A DNA stretch of 64,000 bases from Trebonia sp964581815 (GCA_964581815.1 CAZORE010000012.1:1-64000), one strand, 5' to 3'. Positions 17,249 through 25,853 are shown, numbered from the stretch's first letter. Made by a program: numbers and translations. The notes: a model not told the origin generated them from the sequence alone.

Positions 17249-19021
17249 TCAGGGGCCGGGTGCCCGCCGGTCCGGTGCGAGCCGCGACGGCTGGCTCACC
17301 GTGCGGTAGGCCTGCCTGCTGAGCGCTTCGGGCAGGTGCATCCGCAGCATCACCTGGCCGACGTTGGCGGGGACGGTCCCCTGGGTGAGCAGCGACACGA
17401 CGATCATCACGCCGAACGAGAGCGGGACCGTCCAGATCGCCGGCTGGCTCGTGAGCACCGCGCCCCAGCCGCTGGCCGCCGCGCCGAGCATCGTCGACAG
17501 GATTGCCGCCAGGCAGCATCCGCCGCCGATGACGATGCCCGCCATGGCCCCGATCCTGGTGAGCCGCCGCCACCATATGCCGAGCACCATCAGCGGGCAG
17601 AACGACGACGCCGCGATCGCGAAGGCCCAGCCCACGAGGAGGGCCAGCGAGAAGGGCTCGACGAGCAGGGCGGCCATGGTCGCGACCGCGCCCGCGGTGA
17701 TCGCGCACCAGCGGAACGTGGTGACCCCGCGCTTCATAAGGTCGTGTGACAGCGCGCCGGCCACGCTGACGAGCAGGCCGGACGAGGTGGACAGGAAGGC
17801 GGCGAACGCCCCCGCGGCGACGAGCGCGGCCAGCAGTTCGCCCGGCAGCCCGGGCAGCAGCTGTCCCGGCAGGGCCAGGACGACGCTGTCGGAGTCACTG
17901 GAGAGGTAGAGCTGGGGCGCCTGCAATCGGGTCAGCACCGCGAGCACCGTCGGGAACAGGTAGAAGGTGCTCAGCAGCAAGACCACGATCAACGTCGTCT
18001 GCCTCGCCGCCTCGCCGTCCGGGTTGGTGTAGAACCGCACCAGGATGTGCGGGAGCCCGATCGCGCCGAAGAACGTGGCGATGATGACGCCGTAGGTCGC
18101 CGCCAGGGGGTGCGCGCCGCTCGCGCTCGACGTCAGGAACGGGGAATCCCACGACGCGCTCGAAGAGGGTTCCATGGCCAGGCTGACCGGGACGGGCGCA
18201 CCAGCGGCGAAGCCGATCCGCGCGTCCGCGCCGGCGACGTGCCGGCAGGCGCACAGGTACACGGCCTGGTCCCGGTACGTGCGCTGATCGAGGAGGCCGG
18301 TGACGGTGGCCTCCGCGGAGCGCGTGAGGGTGAAACTGGTCGCCTGCGTCATGCTGACCACGGTGGCGCGGGTGAACACCGGGGCGCGGTCCGGGGTCAG
18401 GTTGGGACTGGAATGGTGCCCGGCCGCGAACAGCAGCACGAGCGCGGGAATGCCGATCGCGCACAGCTTCAGCCAGTACTGAAAGCACTGGACGAAGGTG
18501 ATTCCCTTCATACCGCCCATGGCGATGTTGCAGCTCACGACCACGCCGAGCGTCGCCGCGCCAACCCAGTACGGCGTGCCGAGCACCCATTGCAGGGTGA
18601 TGCCGGCGCCCTTCATCTGCGGCAGCAGGTAGAACCAGCCGATGACGAGCACGAGCGCGGTCGCCGTCTGGCGCAGGCCGCGGGCCCCTAGCCGGCCGAC
18701 GGCGAAATCGGGGATGGTGTACGCGCCGAAGCGCCGCAGCGGCGCCGCCACCAGCAGCAGCAGGACCAGGTAGCCGGCGGTGTAGCCGACCGAGTACCAC
18801 AGGGCGCCCAGGCCTTGCACCACGACCAGCCCGGCGATGCCGAGGAAGGACGCGGCCGAGAGGTACTCACCCGAGATGGCCGCGGCGTTGAGTGCGGGCG
18901 GAACCTGACGGGCGGCGACCATGAAGTCATCGGGTGTCCGGGCCACCCGGATGCCGCGCGCGCCGACAATGATCGTCAGCAGCGTGACGAACGCGATGGC
19001 CCCGATGGCCGCGTTAGACAT
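17249..19021 (-). CDS. actP: Cation/acetate symporter (SSS family, ActP-type)
   Basis: A 590-residue membrane protein of the sodium:solute symporter family with ~13 hydrophobic segments. It has the typical ISGEYLSAASFLGIAGL segment and GAIGLPHILVRFYT. The family imports acetate and other short monocarboxylates. A loop (~250-300) is longer and more polar than in E. coli ActP. The start overlaps the DUF485 stop by 8 bp, as in classic yjcH-actP pairs. It is downstream of a LytS/LytTR pair that probably regulates it. Confidence 0.88.
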   Translation of the reverse strand: MSNAAIGAIAFVTLLTIIVGARGIRVARTPDDFMVAARQVPPALNAAAISGEYLSAASFLGIAGLVVVQGLGALWYSVGYTAGYLVLLLLVAAPLRRFGAYTIPDFAVGRLGARGLRQTATALVLVIGWFYLLPQMKGAGITLQWVLGTPYWVGAATLGVVVSCNIAMGGMKGITFVQCFQYWLKLCAIGIPALVLLFAAGHHSSPNLTPDRAPVFTRATVVSMTQATSFTLTRSAEATVTGLLDQRTYRDQAVYLCACRHVAGADARIGFAAGAPVPVSLAMEPSSSASWDSPFLTSSASGAHPLAATYGVIIATFFGAIGLPHILVRFYTNPDGEAARQTTLIVVLLLSTFYLFPTVLAVLTRLQAPQLYLSSDSDSVVLALPGQLLPGLPGELLAALVAAGAFAAFLSTSSGLLVSVAGALSHDLMKRGVTTFRWCAITAGAVATMAALLVEPFSLALLVGWAFAIAASSFCPLMVLGIWWRRLTRIGAMAGIVIGGGCCLAAILSTMLGAAASGWGAVLTSQPAIWTVPLSFGVMIVVSLLTQGTVPANVGQVMLRMHLPEALSRQAYRTVSQPSRLAPDRRAPGP

Positions 19022-19436
19022 CGGGCCGTCGGCTCGCCGGGTCGACCAGGTGAGTGAACCTGGCCTCTAGCTGCCGCGCGTGACGGTTGTAGAACCAGCC
19101 GACCGCGAGGAAGACGGGGTAGAAGGCGAACCCGAGCACGATCAGCGTGAGCGGGACGCCGGCCACCGTGGTCTTGGCGACGGCCGGCACCATGGCCGCG
19201 ATGATCGGGAACGAGGCGGTCACCGTGAGCGCGAACGTCAGGCACATGAGGGACAGGCCAAGCTGGGCGCGCACGAATGACTTGATGAGCAGGCGGCCGG
19301 CGCTGGTATCGTCCCGCAGGTCGCTCAGCCCGGGGATGTCGCGCTGGATCAGTACCTGATCGGACCGCCAGACAACGCGCTGCCGGCCAGGGGCGGGATC
19401 GCCGCGGCCGGGTGCCGTATCGCCGAGGTCGGGCAC
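19014..19436 (-). CDS. DUF485 membrane protein (YjcH-type partner of ActP)
   Basis: A 140-residue protein with a polar N-terminus (~1-50) and two membrane helices (~58-80, ~90-115) around the DUF485 core. It ends RPDV and overlaps the symporter start by 8 bp. The only plausible start, a GTG at 19436, lies 88 bp inside the upstream LytTR gene in another frame, which is an unusually deep overlap. DUF485 proteins accompany acetate symporters; their exact role is unknown. Confidence 0.82.
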   Translation of the reverse strand: MPDLGDTAPGRGDPAPGRQRVVWRSDQVLIQRDIPGLSDLRDDTSAGRLLIKSFVRAQLGLSLMCLTFALTVTASFPIIAAMVPAVAKTTVAGVPLTLIVLGFAFYPVFLAVGWFYNRHARQLEARFTHLVDPASRRPDV

Positions 19437-20212
19437 GGTAAGTTCCGCCTTCCGGCCCGGAGGATCCGGTCCCTGACATCCCGCACGTGACGGCGGCTCA
19501 CCGGCAGGGAATGGCCGGCGACCGTCACGGCGTGCACGCCGTTAGTCACCGAGAATTCGGTGATGTGCTTGAACTGCACGAGAAAGCCGCGATGTATGCG
19601 GATGAACCCGTGAGCCGACCACCGTTCCTCCAGGTGGGAGATGGGCATGCGCAGCAGGTAAGCGCTGCCGTCCGTGGTGTGCAGCCGCACGTAGTCCCCC
19701 TCGGCCTCGACCCAGCGCACCTGCTCACGCGGGATGAACCGGGTGCGTCCCGACGTCTCGACCGGGATCGTGGCGAACGGGTCATCGGCCTGCGAGTCCG
19801 GGTGATCAGGCGAGCGCCCGAGTGCCCGCCCGAGGGCGGTGCCCAGGCGGGCGCGAGATACCGGTTTAAGCAGGTAGTCGCACGCCCCGATCTCGAAGGC
19901 GCGAACCGCGTATTCCTCAAACGCCGTAACGAAGACGATTGCCGGGGGCGTTGCGAACCGGCAGAGGACATTCCCCAGTTCGATGCCGTTGAGCGCGGGC
20001 ATCCTGACATCGAGGAAAATGACATCGTAAGAACGCTCCTGAAGGTAGCGGAACGCGTCGCTTGAATTCTGCGCCGTATCGACCGGCGCGATCGAGAATG
20101 CCGTGCGCAGGAGGTAGCTCAACTCGTCCCTGGCTGGTGCCTCATCGTCGATGACCAGCGCCGACGCTTTCCGGGCCGGGGTAGGGGGCGGGGGGGTCGG
20201 CAGAGGGGTCAT
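19349..20212 (-). CDS. LytTR-family response regulator
   Basis: A 287-residue protein. A Pro-rich start precedes a receiver domain (~16-135; IDDEAPARDEL, phospho-Asp in IFLDVRMP, Lys in YLLKPVS) and a LytTR DNA-binding domain (~155-250; EAEGDYVRLHT, FIRIHRGFLV, VSRRHVRDV). A 36-residue tail beyond the usual end overlaps the DUF485 gene. Its ATGA overlaps the kinase stop. LytTR proteins bind phased direct repeats, and such repeats lie in the intergenic region at 21499-21571. Confidence 0.92.
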   Translation of the reverse strand: MTPLPTPPPPTPARKASALVIDDEAPARDELSYLLRTAFSIAPVDTAQNSSDAFRYLQERSYDVIFLDVRMPALNGIELGNVLCRFATPPAIVFVTAFEEYAVRAFEIGACDYLLKPVSRARLGTALGRALGRSPDHPDSQADDPFATIPVETSGRTRFIPREQVRWVEAEGDYVRLHTTDGSAYLLRMPISHLEERWSAHGFIRIHRGFLVQFKHITEFSVTNGVHAVTVAGHSLPVSRRHVRDVRDRILRAGRRNLPCPTSAIRHPAAAIPPLAGSALSGGPIRY

Positions 20213-21390
20213 TGCCCGCTCACCGCCGGGGCGAACTTGGGCAGGCGCATCGTGACCTTCGTCCCCGCGCCGACCCCGGTTTCTATCGTCAGCCCGTGGT
20301 CGTTGCCGAAGGTGGCGCGCAGCCGCTCGTCGACGTTGCGCAGCCCCACGGACTGGCCTCCGGTCCGCCCCGCGAGAATGTCCGCGAGGTGCCCGGGATC
20401 GACGCCGTTGCCGTGGTCCTCGACGGTGACGATCGCCTCGTGGCCGCCGTCTTCCGCGGAGATCTGCAGCCGGGCGGTTCCAGTGAACCGCTCAAGGCCG
20501 TGCCGGACCGCATTTTCCACCAGTGGCTGCAGCACCAGGGACGGCACGCGCACGGGAAGCACCTCGGGGGCTACGCGCAGGCTGACCGCGAGGCGGTCGC
20601 CGAACCGGGCGCGCTCCAGCTCCAGGTAGGTATCGACGAAGCGCAGTTCCTCGGCCAGGGTCGCGTACTGGCTGTGCTCGCGGAAGGACCAGCGGATGAA
20701 CTCCGCGAAACCGACCAGGAGGTCCCGCGCCCGCTCCGGGTCAGACCGGACGAACGACTCGATCGCGGTCAGCGCGTTGTAGACGAAATGCGGGCTTATC
20801 TGGGCCCGCAGGAAGTTCAGCTGGGCCTGCACCGTGCGGGTGCGGGAGGCGTCGAGTTCAGCGAGCGCGAGATGGGTGGACACGAACCTGGCGACCTCGG
20901 TCGCGGTCCGCATCAGGGCCGCGTCGGCGGACGGGCCAAGCGCCGCGAGTGCTCCGATAACCGCCCCGTCGACGGCGATCGGCACGGCAACGCCGGCCCG
21001 CACGAGGCAGTCGCTGCCGTGCCCGCAGCCAAGGTCCGATGGCGATAGCAACTGCGAGCGGCCGGACGTTACGACGCCGCGCAGGTGGCGGGCGAGCGCC
21101 TCGGCGTGCTGGTCGGATCCGTGGCAGGCGAGCACGCCGGCCTGGCCCGCGATGGCGACCGTCGGGGTGCCGAGAAGCTGGCGCAGGCTCGGTGCGGCCT
21201 TGACCGCCGTGGCCGCCGTCAAGCCGTCACGCAGCACGGAGACGGCCTGGCTGGCCGTGTGGAGCACCTCGTAAGTTGCCCGCTGCGGCGGTGCGCCGAC
21301 GCGGCGCGAGCTGCGCCGCCAGAACAAGATGGCGGAGCACAACGCCACGGCGACGGAAACGAACATAATGATGAGGACTACCATCGCCAT
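20209..21390 (-). CDS. LytS/YehU-type histidine kinase with GAF-like domain
   Basis: A 393-residue kinase with one N-terminal membrane helix (~2-25), a GAF-like sensor (~45-170), a His_kinase domain with His201 in AQISPHFVYNAL, and a HATPase ending. Inside the sensor the residues Cys89-His90, His95, Cys122, His124 and Cys128 cluster, and could bind a metal or report redox state. The kinase probably controls the acetate transport genes together with the LytTR protein, through the ATGA-coupled operon. Confidence 0.9.
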   Translation of the reverse strand: MAMVVLIIMFVSVAVALCSAILFWRRSSRRVGAPPQRATYEVLHTASQAVSVLRDGLTAATAVKAAPSLRQLLGTPTVAIAGQAGVLACHGSDQHAEALARHLRGVVTSGRSQLLSPSDLGCGHGSDCLVRAGVAVPIAVDGAVIGALAALGPSADAALMRTATEVARFVSTHLALAELDASRTRTVQAQLNFLRAQISPHFVYNALTAIESFVRSDPERARDLLVGFAEFIRWSFREHSQYATLAEELRFVDTYLELERARFGDRLAVSLRVAPEVLPVRVPSLVLQPLVENAVRHGLERFTGTARLQISAEDGGHEAIVTVEDHGNGVDPGHLADILAGRTGGQSVGLRNVDERLRATFGNDHGLTIETGVGAGTKVTMRLPKFAPAVSGQ

Positions 21391-21498
21391 CGCCGCACTA
21401 TAAACCAGCTGGCACTGTCACGGATACCCCTGGGAAATACCAGCGTTACCCTGCGATAAAGTTGCGGGCTGCTCAGCGAGATGCGAAATGGCGAAGAA

Positions 21499-21571
21499 CC
21501 GTTCCCCCGGCGCCGCACATGACCGCTTGCCGGCCGGAAGCGACCGTTCCTCGCCCGTGAAGGCCCGTTCC
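21499..21571. promoter_or_regulatory. Candidate LytTR boxes (three CCGTTCC direct repeats)
   Basis: CCGTTCC occurs at 21499-21505, 21544-21550 and 21565-21571, all in the same orientation. The last two are 21 bp apart, two helical turns, the spacing typical of LytTR half-sites. They lie 100-175 bp before the GPR1/YaaH permease and between it and the divergent LytS operon. Confidence 0.55.
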
Positions 21572-21672
21572 GCGCATTATCTGCGGCGTTCATCGCACGG
21601 CTAGCCTGCGGTGGCGGCCAGCGCCGTATTTTCCGCCTTAGCACATCGGGCCACAATGCAACGGAGCAACCT

Positions 21673-22284
21673 ATGACCGAGGAAGCACGCCCTGTCCTGA
21701 CCCCTGCCGCCGACCCGGCCCCGCTCGGGCTGGCGGCCTTCGCGCTGACCACCTTCCTGCTCTCCGCCGCCAACGCCAACTGGATGACCTCCGCCACCGG
21801 CAGCGCGTGGCTCGGGTACGCCCTGGCCTACGGCGGCGTCTGCCAGCTGCTCGCCGGCATGTGGGAGTTCCGGAACAGGAACGTCTTCGGGGCGACCGCG
21901 TTCTCCACGTACGGCGGATTCTGGATCGGCCTGTTCCTCTGGGTCCAGTTCGTGGCGCCGCACGCCGCGAGCGCCTCGGCGGCCGACCACGACCTCGGCT
22001 GGATCCTGCTCGCGTTCGCGATATTCAACACCTACATGCTCATCATGTCCCTGGCGGTCAACATCGCAGTGTTCGTCGTCTTCCTGACCCTGGAGATCAC
22101 CGAGATCGTCCTGTTCATCGGGAACTTCGCGGGGAACACGTCGGTCGTGCACATCGGCGGCTACATCGGCGTCATCACCGCGCTCGCGGCCTGGTACGCC
22201 TCGGCCGCCGGCGTCTCCGCCGGCGTAGCGGGCAACCGGATCCTGCTGCCGGTCGGGCGCCCGCTCCTGGCCCACCGCGCCTGA
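21673..22284 (+). CDS. GPR1/FUN34/YaaH (SatP-type) acetate permease
   Basis: A 203-residue protein with six membrane helices. It has the family start motif as DPAPLGLAAF (residues 14-23, Asp for the usual Asn) and conserved FSTYGGFW. These proteins take up acetate or succinate or act as acetate channels. The gene is divergent from the LytS-LytTR-DUF485-ActP operon, so two unrelated acetate uptake systems are likely under one regulator. The position of the CCGTTCC repeats supports joint control. Confidence 0.9.
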   Translation: MTEEARPVLTPAADPAPLGLAAFALTTFLLSAANANWMTSATGSAWLGYALAYGGVCQLLAGMWEFRNRNVFGATAFSTYGGFWIGLFLWVQFVAPHAASASAADHDLGWILLAFAIFNTYMLIMSLAVNIAVFVVFLTLEITEIVLFIGNFAGNTSVVHIGGYIGVITALAAWYASAAGVSAGVAGNRILLPVGRPLLAHRA

Positions 22285-23779
22285 GCCCGGTGTTAGCGGC
22301 GCCAGCCAAGCCCCGCCAGCCATCCGTCCTCTCCCCTTTGGGGGACGGCTGGCTGGCGGCCTCATTTCCTGGTGTTAGTACGCGCTGGAATAACCCCCCG
22401 TTCCGTGGCCATCCCAAGCTGGCCTTCCTCCCCCGCCGGCCGCCGGGCGGCAGCGACCAGGTCCGCAGCCGCAGCTGCAGCTGCGCGCCGCCGAGCGCGG
22501 AGACGCCGATCTTGAGTCCGCCGCCGGTGGACTCGGCGACCCGGCGGGCGATGTCCAGCCCGAGGCCGGTGGAGCCGGCGCCGCTGCTGCCGCGCCGCAG
22601 CGCGGCGTCCGGGTCGGCGATCCCGGGGCCGGCGTCGGCGACGAGGAGGAGCACCGCCCCCTCGCCGCGGTGCAGGGTGACCGCGAACCCGGTGCCTTCC
22701 GGTGTGTGCTTGAAGATGTTGCCGATCAGCGAGTCCGCCGCCGTCGCCAGGTCAGACCGCGGCAGCGGAACGGGGGCGGGCTCCCCCGTCACGTTCAGCT
22801 GGCACGGGCGCGACTGGTCCTCGGCAAGCGCGGACCAGAAGCCGAAGCGCTCGGTGATGACCTCGGCGGCGTCGCAGCCGTACGGCTCGTCGGGCGCGGG
22901 ACGCCGGGCGGCCCGGATGATCAGGTCGACCTCCCGCTCGAGCCGGTCGATGGCGAGCCGGGTGTCGTCGGCGGCCGGGCCGGGTCCGAGGGCGGACGCG
23001 ATCATCCGCAAGCCGGTCAGCGGCGTGCGCAGCCGGTGCGGCAGGTCGGCCGCCATCACCCGCTCCGCCGCGATCAGCCTGCTCAGCCGCTCGGCCATGA
23101 CGTTGAACGCGTGCCCGGCGGCGGCCAGTTCGGCGGGACCGCGGACGGCGCTGCGGGCGGTCAGGTCGCCGTCGCCGAGCATCGCGGCGGCCAGCGCGAG
23201 CTCGCGCGCGGGCCGGGTGACCCGGGTCGCGAGGCGGTCGGCCACCACGACGGAGACACTGATGAGGACGAGCGCGATCGCGGTCATCACGGCCCAGGAC
23301 GCGGCCACGCCCCGGGCGACCGCCGCGGCCGGGACGTAGACCTCGGTGACCGCCATGCGGCCGCCGGCCAGCGCCACCGGCTGCAGTACCGCGTAACCGC
23401 CAGACGCGTGCACGATGACGGACCGCGCCGCCGTGGCGGCGGCTTGCAGGTCCGCCGCGCTCGCCCGCTGCGGGCCGCCGACCAGCGTTCCCGCGGCGGG
23501 CGTTCCCGCTGAGACCGGGCCGGTGATGTACACGGCGAGCTGGCCGGCCGCGCCGGCCGGGGTGCTGACGATGGCGCGGCCGAGGGCCGCCCGGTCCGTG
23601 CTGACCGCGAGCACCGGCTCGATCGCCGCCCCGGCCAGCTGGGCGGACGTGAAGGCCCGGTCCCGCGCCACGTCCCTGACGATGACCGCGAGCGGGATGA
23701 GGAAGGCGATCGCCACCATCGAGGTGACCGCCGCCGACACCAGGGCCAGGGTCACCCTGACCGACGCTGGCCGGCTCAT
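22175..23779 (-). CDS. Sensor histidine kinase with run-on C-terminus
   Basis: About 534 residues from the ATG at 23779, which overlaps the regulator stop as ATGA. TM1 (~8-32), an extracytoplasmic sensor (~33-160) and TM2 (~165-188) lead into HAMP, a HisKA with DLPHRLRTPLTGL, and a HATPase ending near LQLRLRTWSLP. The catalytic core ends near 22440, but there is no stop until 22175. The extra ~88 Arg/Gly/Pro-rich residues are antisense to a terminator hairpin and to the last 110 bp of the SatP-type gene. A lost stop or a sequencing frameshift is likely. Confidence 0.82.
   Translation of the reverse strand: MSRPASVRVTLALVSAAVTSMVAIAFLIPLAVIVRDVARDRAFTSAQLAGAAIEPVLAVSTDRAALGRAIVSTPAGAAGQLAVYITGPVSAGTPAAGTLVGGPQRASAADLQAAATAARSVIVHASGGYAVLQPVALAGGRMAVTEVYVPAAAVARGVAASWAVMTAIALVLISVSVVVADRLATRVTRPARELALAAAMLGDGDLTARSAVRGPAELAAAGHAFNVMAERLSRLIAAERVMAADLPHRLRTPLTGLRMIASALGPGPAADDTRLAIDRLEREVDLIIRAARRPAPDEPYGCDAAEVITERFGFWSALAEDQSRPCQLNVTGEPAPVPLPRSDLATAADSLIGNIFKHTPEGTGFAVTLHRGEGAVLLLVADAGPGIADPDAALRRGSSGAGSTGLGLDIARRVAESTGGGLKIGVSALGGAQLQLRLRTWSLPPGGRRGRKASLGWPRNGGLFQRVLTPGNEAASQPSPKGERTDGWRGLAGAANTGLRRGGPGAGARPAAGSGCPLRRRRRRRPRRTRPRAR
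22313..22359. terminator. Bidirectional terminator-like hairpin
   Basis: 17-bp arms with one mismatch (CCGCCAGCCATCCGTCC / GGACGGCTGGCTGGCGG) and a C/G-rich loop, 29 bp after the SatP-type stop. The convergent kinase frame reads straight through it. Confidence 0.65.
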
Positions 23780-24468
23780 CGCAGTGTGTCTCGGGGGGCG
23801 TCGAGCATCACGCCGACACCGCGCACGGTGTGCAGGTAGCGGGGCCGGGCCGCGGTCTCGCCGAGCTTGCGCCGCAGCCAGGAGACGTGCACGTCGATCG
23901 TCTGGTCGTCGCCGTAGGCCTGCTGCCACACCTCGGTGAGCAGTTCCCGGCGCGATACCACCGCGCCCGGCCGCGCGGCGAGGTAGGCGAGCAGGTCGAA
24001 CTCGCGGCGGGTGAGGTCGAGGAGCCGGCCGTCGAGCTGCGCCTCCCGCCGGGCCAGGTCGAGGCGCAGGCCGGCCACGCGGATGTCGAGAACGGGCGCG
24101 GCGGCCTGGCCGGCCCGGCGCAGCAGCGCGGCGACCCGGGCCGCCAGGTGCTCGCCGGAGAAGGGCTTGACGACGTAGTCGTCCGCGCCGTCGTTGAGCA
24201 GCCGGATGATCTCCGCCTCCTCGTCCCTGGCGGTCGCGACGATGACCGGCGCCGCGGTGATCGCGCGGATCATCTTGAGCGCCTGGCCGCCGTCCAGGTC
24301 GGGGAGCCCCAGGTCAAGGACGATCACGTCGGGCGGATCGTGGCTGACTTCCCTGATCCCGTCGAGCGCGCTGCCCGCCGTGCGCACGGCGTGCGACCGT
24401 TTGGTGAGGTCGGCGGCCATCGCGGAGCGGACAAGCGGGTCATCCTCGACAATGAGCACACGGGCCAT
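23776..24468 (-). CDS. OmpR-family response regulator
   Basis: A 230-residue protein with a receiver (VEDDPLVR, Asp in VLDLGLPDLDG, Lys in DDYVVKPFSGEH) and a winged helix (LTRREFDLLAYLAARPG, VDVHVSWLRRKLGE, HTVRGVGVML). The ATG at 24468 starts the MARVLIVEDD sequence. It forms an ATGA-coupled operon with the kinase and is divergent by 49 bp from a collagen-like membrane protein, which may be its target. Confidence 0.93.
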   Translation of the reverse strand: MARVLIVEDDPLVRSAMAADLTKRSHAVRTAGSALDGIREVSHDPPDVIVLDLGLPDLDGGQALKMIRAITAAPVIVATARDEEAEIIRLLNDGADDYVVKPFSGEHLAARVAALLRRAGQAAAPVLDIRVAGLRLDLARREAQLDGRLLDLTRREFDLLAYLAARPGAVVSRRELLTEVWQQAYGDDQTIDVHVSWLRRKLGETAARPRYLHTVRGVGVMLDAPRDTLR

Positions 24469-24517
24469 GTTCCGAACCGTACGTATACGGGGCGTTTCGT
24501 GCTGCATTATTGCCGAC

Positions 24518-25231
24518 ATGGTGCGGATCATGGCCGCCCTCGCGGCCTGGGCGGCCGGAACCGCCATCGCGACCGGCATCACCTGGTTCGGCGCGAACGT
24601 CGTGCTCAGGGACGCTGGCGTGGGGCCCGGCATGCCGGTGGTCAACGCGGCCGTCCTGCCCGCGGGCGTCGCGACGGCGCCGCCGGGGGCACCGGGATCG
24701 TCCGGGTCGCCGGAGTCGCCTGGGTCGCCTGGGTCGCCGTCGGCGAGCGCGTCAGCTCAGGCGAGCGTGCCCCCGGCGTCCGCCGCTGCGGTGCCTTCCG
24801 CTGCGGTGCCTTCCGCTGCGTCGCCGTCTCCGTTCGGCTCGGCGGGGCCGACCGGGTCGGCGGGGCCGACGGGGCCGACGGGGNNNNNNNNNNNNNNNNN
24901 NNNNNNNNNNNNNNNNNNNNNNNNNNNNNNNNNNNNNNNNNNNNNNNNNNNNNNNNNNNNNNNNNNNNNNNNNNNNNNNNNNNCGGGGCCGACGGGGCCG
25001 ACGGGGTCGGCCGGAAGCGCGCACGCTTACCTGCTCACCGGCGGGCGGGTCACCCTGGAGGTGACGCCGACCTCGGTTCAGCTGGTGACCGCGGTGCCTG
25101 ACGCCGGGTACGCGGTCACGACCTGGTCGGGCACGGGCTGGCTGCGCGTCGACTTCAGCTCCGGGCCGCAGGTGTCGTCCCTGATCGCCAGCTGGTACGA
25201 GCACGCGCCGACGATCACGCTCGAGAACTGA
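24518..25231 (+). CDS. Collagen-like repeat membrane protein (internal gap)
   Basis: The protein has one N-terminal membrane helix (~1-28) and a Pro/Ser/Ala-rich stretch. Collagen-like Gly-Pro-Thr / Gly-Ser-Ala triplets surround a 100-N gap. A C-terminal domain of ~72 residues ends in TITLEN. Identical 23-bp GPT-coding sequence flanks the gap, so the true repeat number is unknown and may be shorter than drawn. Frame is kept if the flanks are merged. It is divergent from a two-component system. The role (surface fibre or sensor accessory) is unknown. Confidence 0.75.
   Translation: MVRIMAALAAWAAGTAIATGITWFGANVVLRDAGVGPGMPVVNAAVLPAGVATAPPGAPGSSGSPESPGSPGSPSASASAQASVPPASAAAVPSAAVPSAASPSPFGSAGPTGSAGPTGPTGXXXXXXXXXXXXXXXXXXXXXXXXXXXXXXXXXXGPTGPTGSAGSAHAYLLTGGRVTLEVTPTSVQLVTAVPDAGYAVTTWSGTGWLRVDFSSGPQVSSLIASWYEHAPTITLEN
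24884..24983. other. Assembly gap (100 Ns) in the collagen-like repeat
   Basis: A placeholder gap. The 23 bp before it (24861-24883) are identical to the 23 bp after it (24984-25006), as expected for contigs breaking in a short 9-bp tandem repeat. Confidence 0.95.
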
Positions 25232-25270
25232 GCCGGGCGCCCGGTGACCGCTTCGCCGTCCGGGCTGCCC

Positions 25271-25301
25271 GGCCCTGGGCCTGACCGAGCGGCCCAGGGC
25301 C
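25271..25301. terminator. Bidirectional terminator
   Basis: Perfect 11-bp arms GGCCCTGGGCC / GGCCCAGGGCC around a 9-nt loop, between the convergent collagen-like gene and NTF2-like gene. There is no U-tract, as usual in high-GC actinomycetes. Confidence 0.6.
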
Positions 25302-25313
25302 ATGGCCGGGTGC

Positions 25314-25703
25314 CTACGCGGGCAGCGGCTTGGTCGTCAGCTGGTAGTCCTCCCTGATGCGGCCGTCGCCGTCGAGCAGCAGGAAGACGCGGGTGGCCCA
25401 GTCCACCACCCCGTCGGGCGTGACCAGTTGGGCGGTGAACATGACGACGTCATCGTGACGCGTCACGTCGTCGGCGCCTTCGACCGTGTACTTGCCGTTG
25501 GCGACGAACGTCTGGTACGCGCGGATGACCCGCGCCTCTAGTTCCTCGTAGCCGTGGAACTGCACTTCGAACACGAATTCCGTGGCGTCGGGCCGCCAGA
25601 TTGCCTCGATGGTCCCGCGGCGGGTGACCGCGTCTGGCTCGTTGAACACGGCGAGGTAGCGGGCCGCGATCGCGGTGATGTCAAGGTCGGTCTGCTGTGT
25701 CAT
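25314..25703 (-). CDS. NTF2/SnoaL-like fold protein
   Basis: A 129-residue cone-shaped NTF2-like protein: helices at the N-terminus (ARYLAVFNEPD, then IEAIWRPDATEF), then curved strands (FEVQFHGYEEL, VTRHDDVVMFTAQLV, VFLLLDGDGRIREDYQ). Members serve as cyclases, isomerases or lipid-binding proteins; the exact activity is not readable here. It lies alone between convergent neighbours. The ATG at 25703 is preceded by GGAAGGAAG at a longish distance. Confidence 0.75.
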   Translation of the reverse strand: MTQQTDLDITAIAARYLAVFNEPDAVTRRGTIEAIWRPDATEFVFEVQFHGYEELEARVIRAYQTFVANGKYTVEGADDVTRHDDVVMFTAQLVTPDGVVDWATRVFLLLDGDGRIREDYQLTTKPLPA

Positions 25704-25853
25704 GGTGATGCGCTTCCTTCCGGCTTTCTGCCTTGTCCGCCGGCCTGGACGGGCCGACAAGACGAGCCTCGACGCTCCTGTTACAGGAGGGTCAAGCCGG
25801 TTGCGGACAACCGGTGCGGGGCGGCGGCCGTCTATGAGGCGGGAGGTCGGAAA

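Noticed and set aside
24840..25010. Nine-bp tandem repeats as a possible CRISPR or replication iteron array
   Set aside because: The unit is a Gly-Pro-Thr collagen codon triplet in the frame of the membrane protein.
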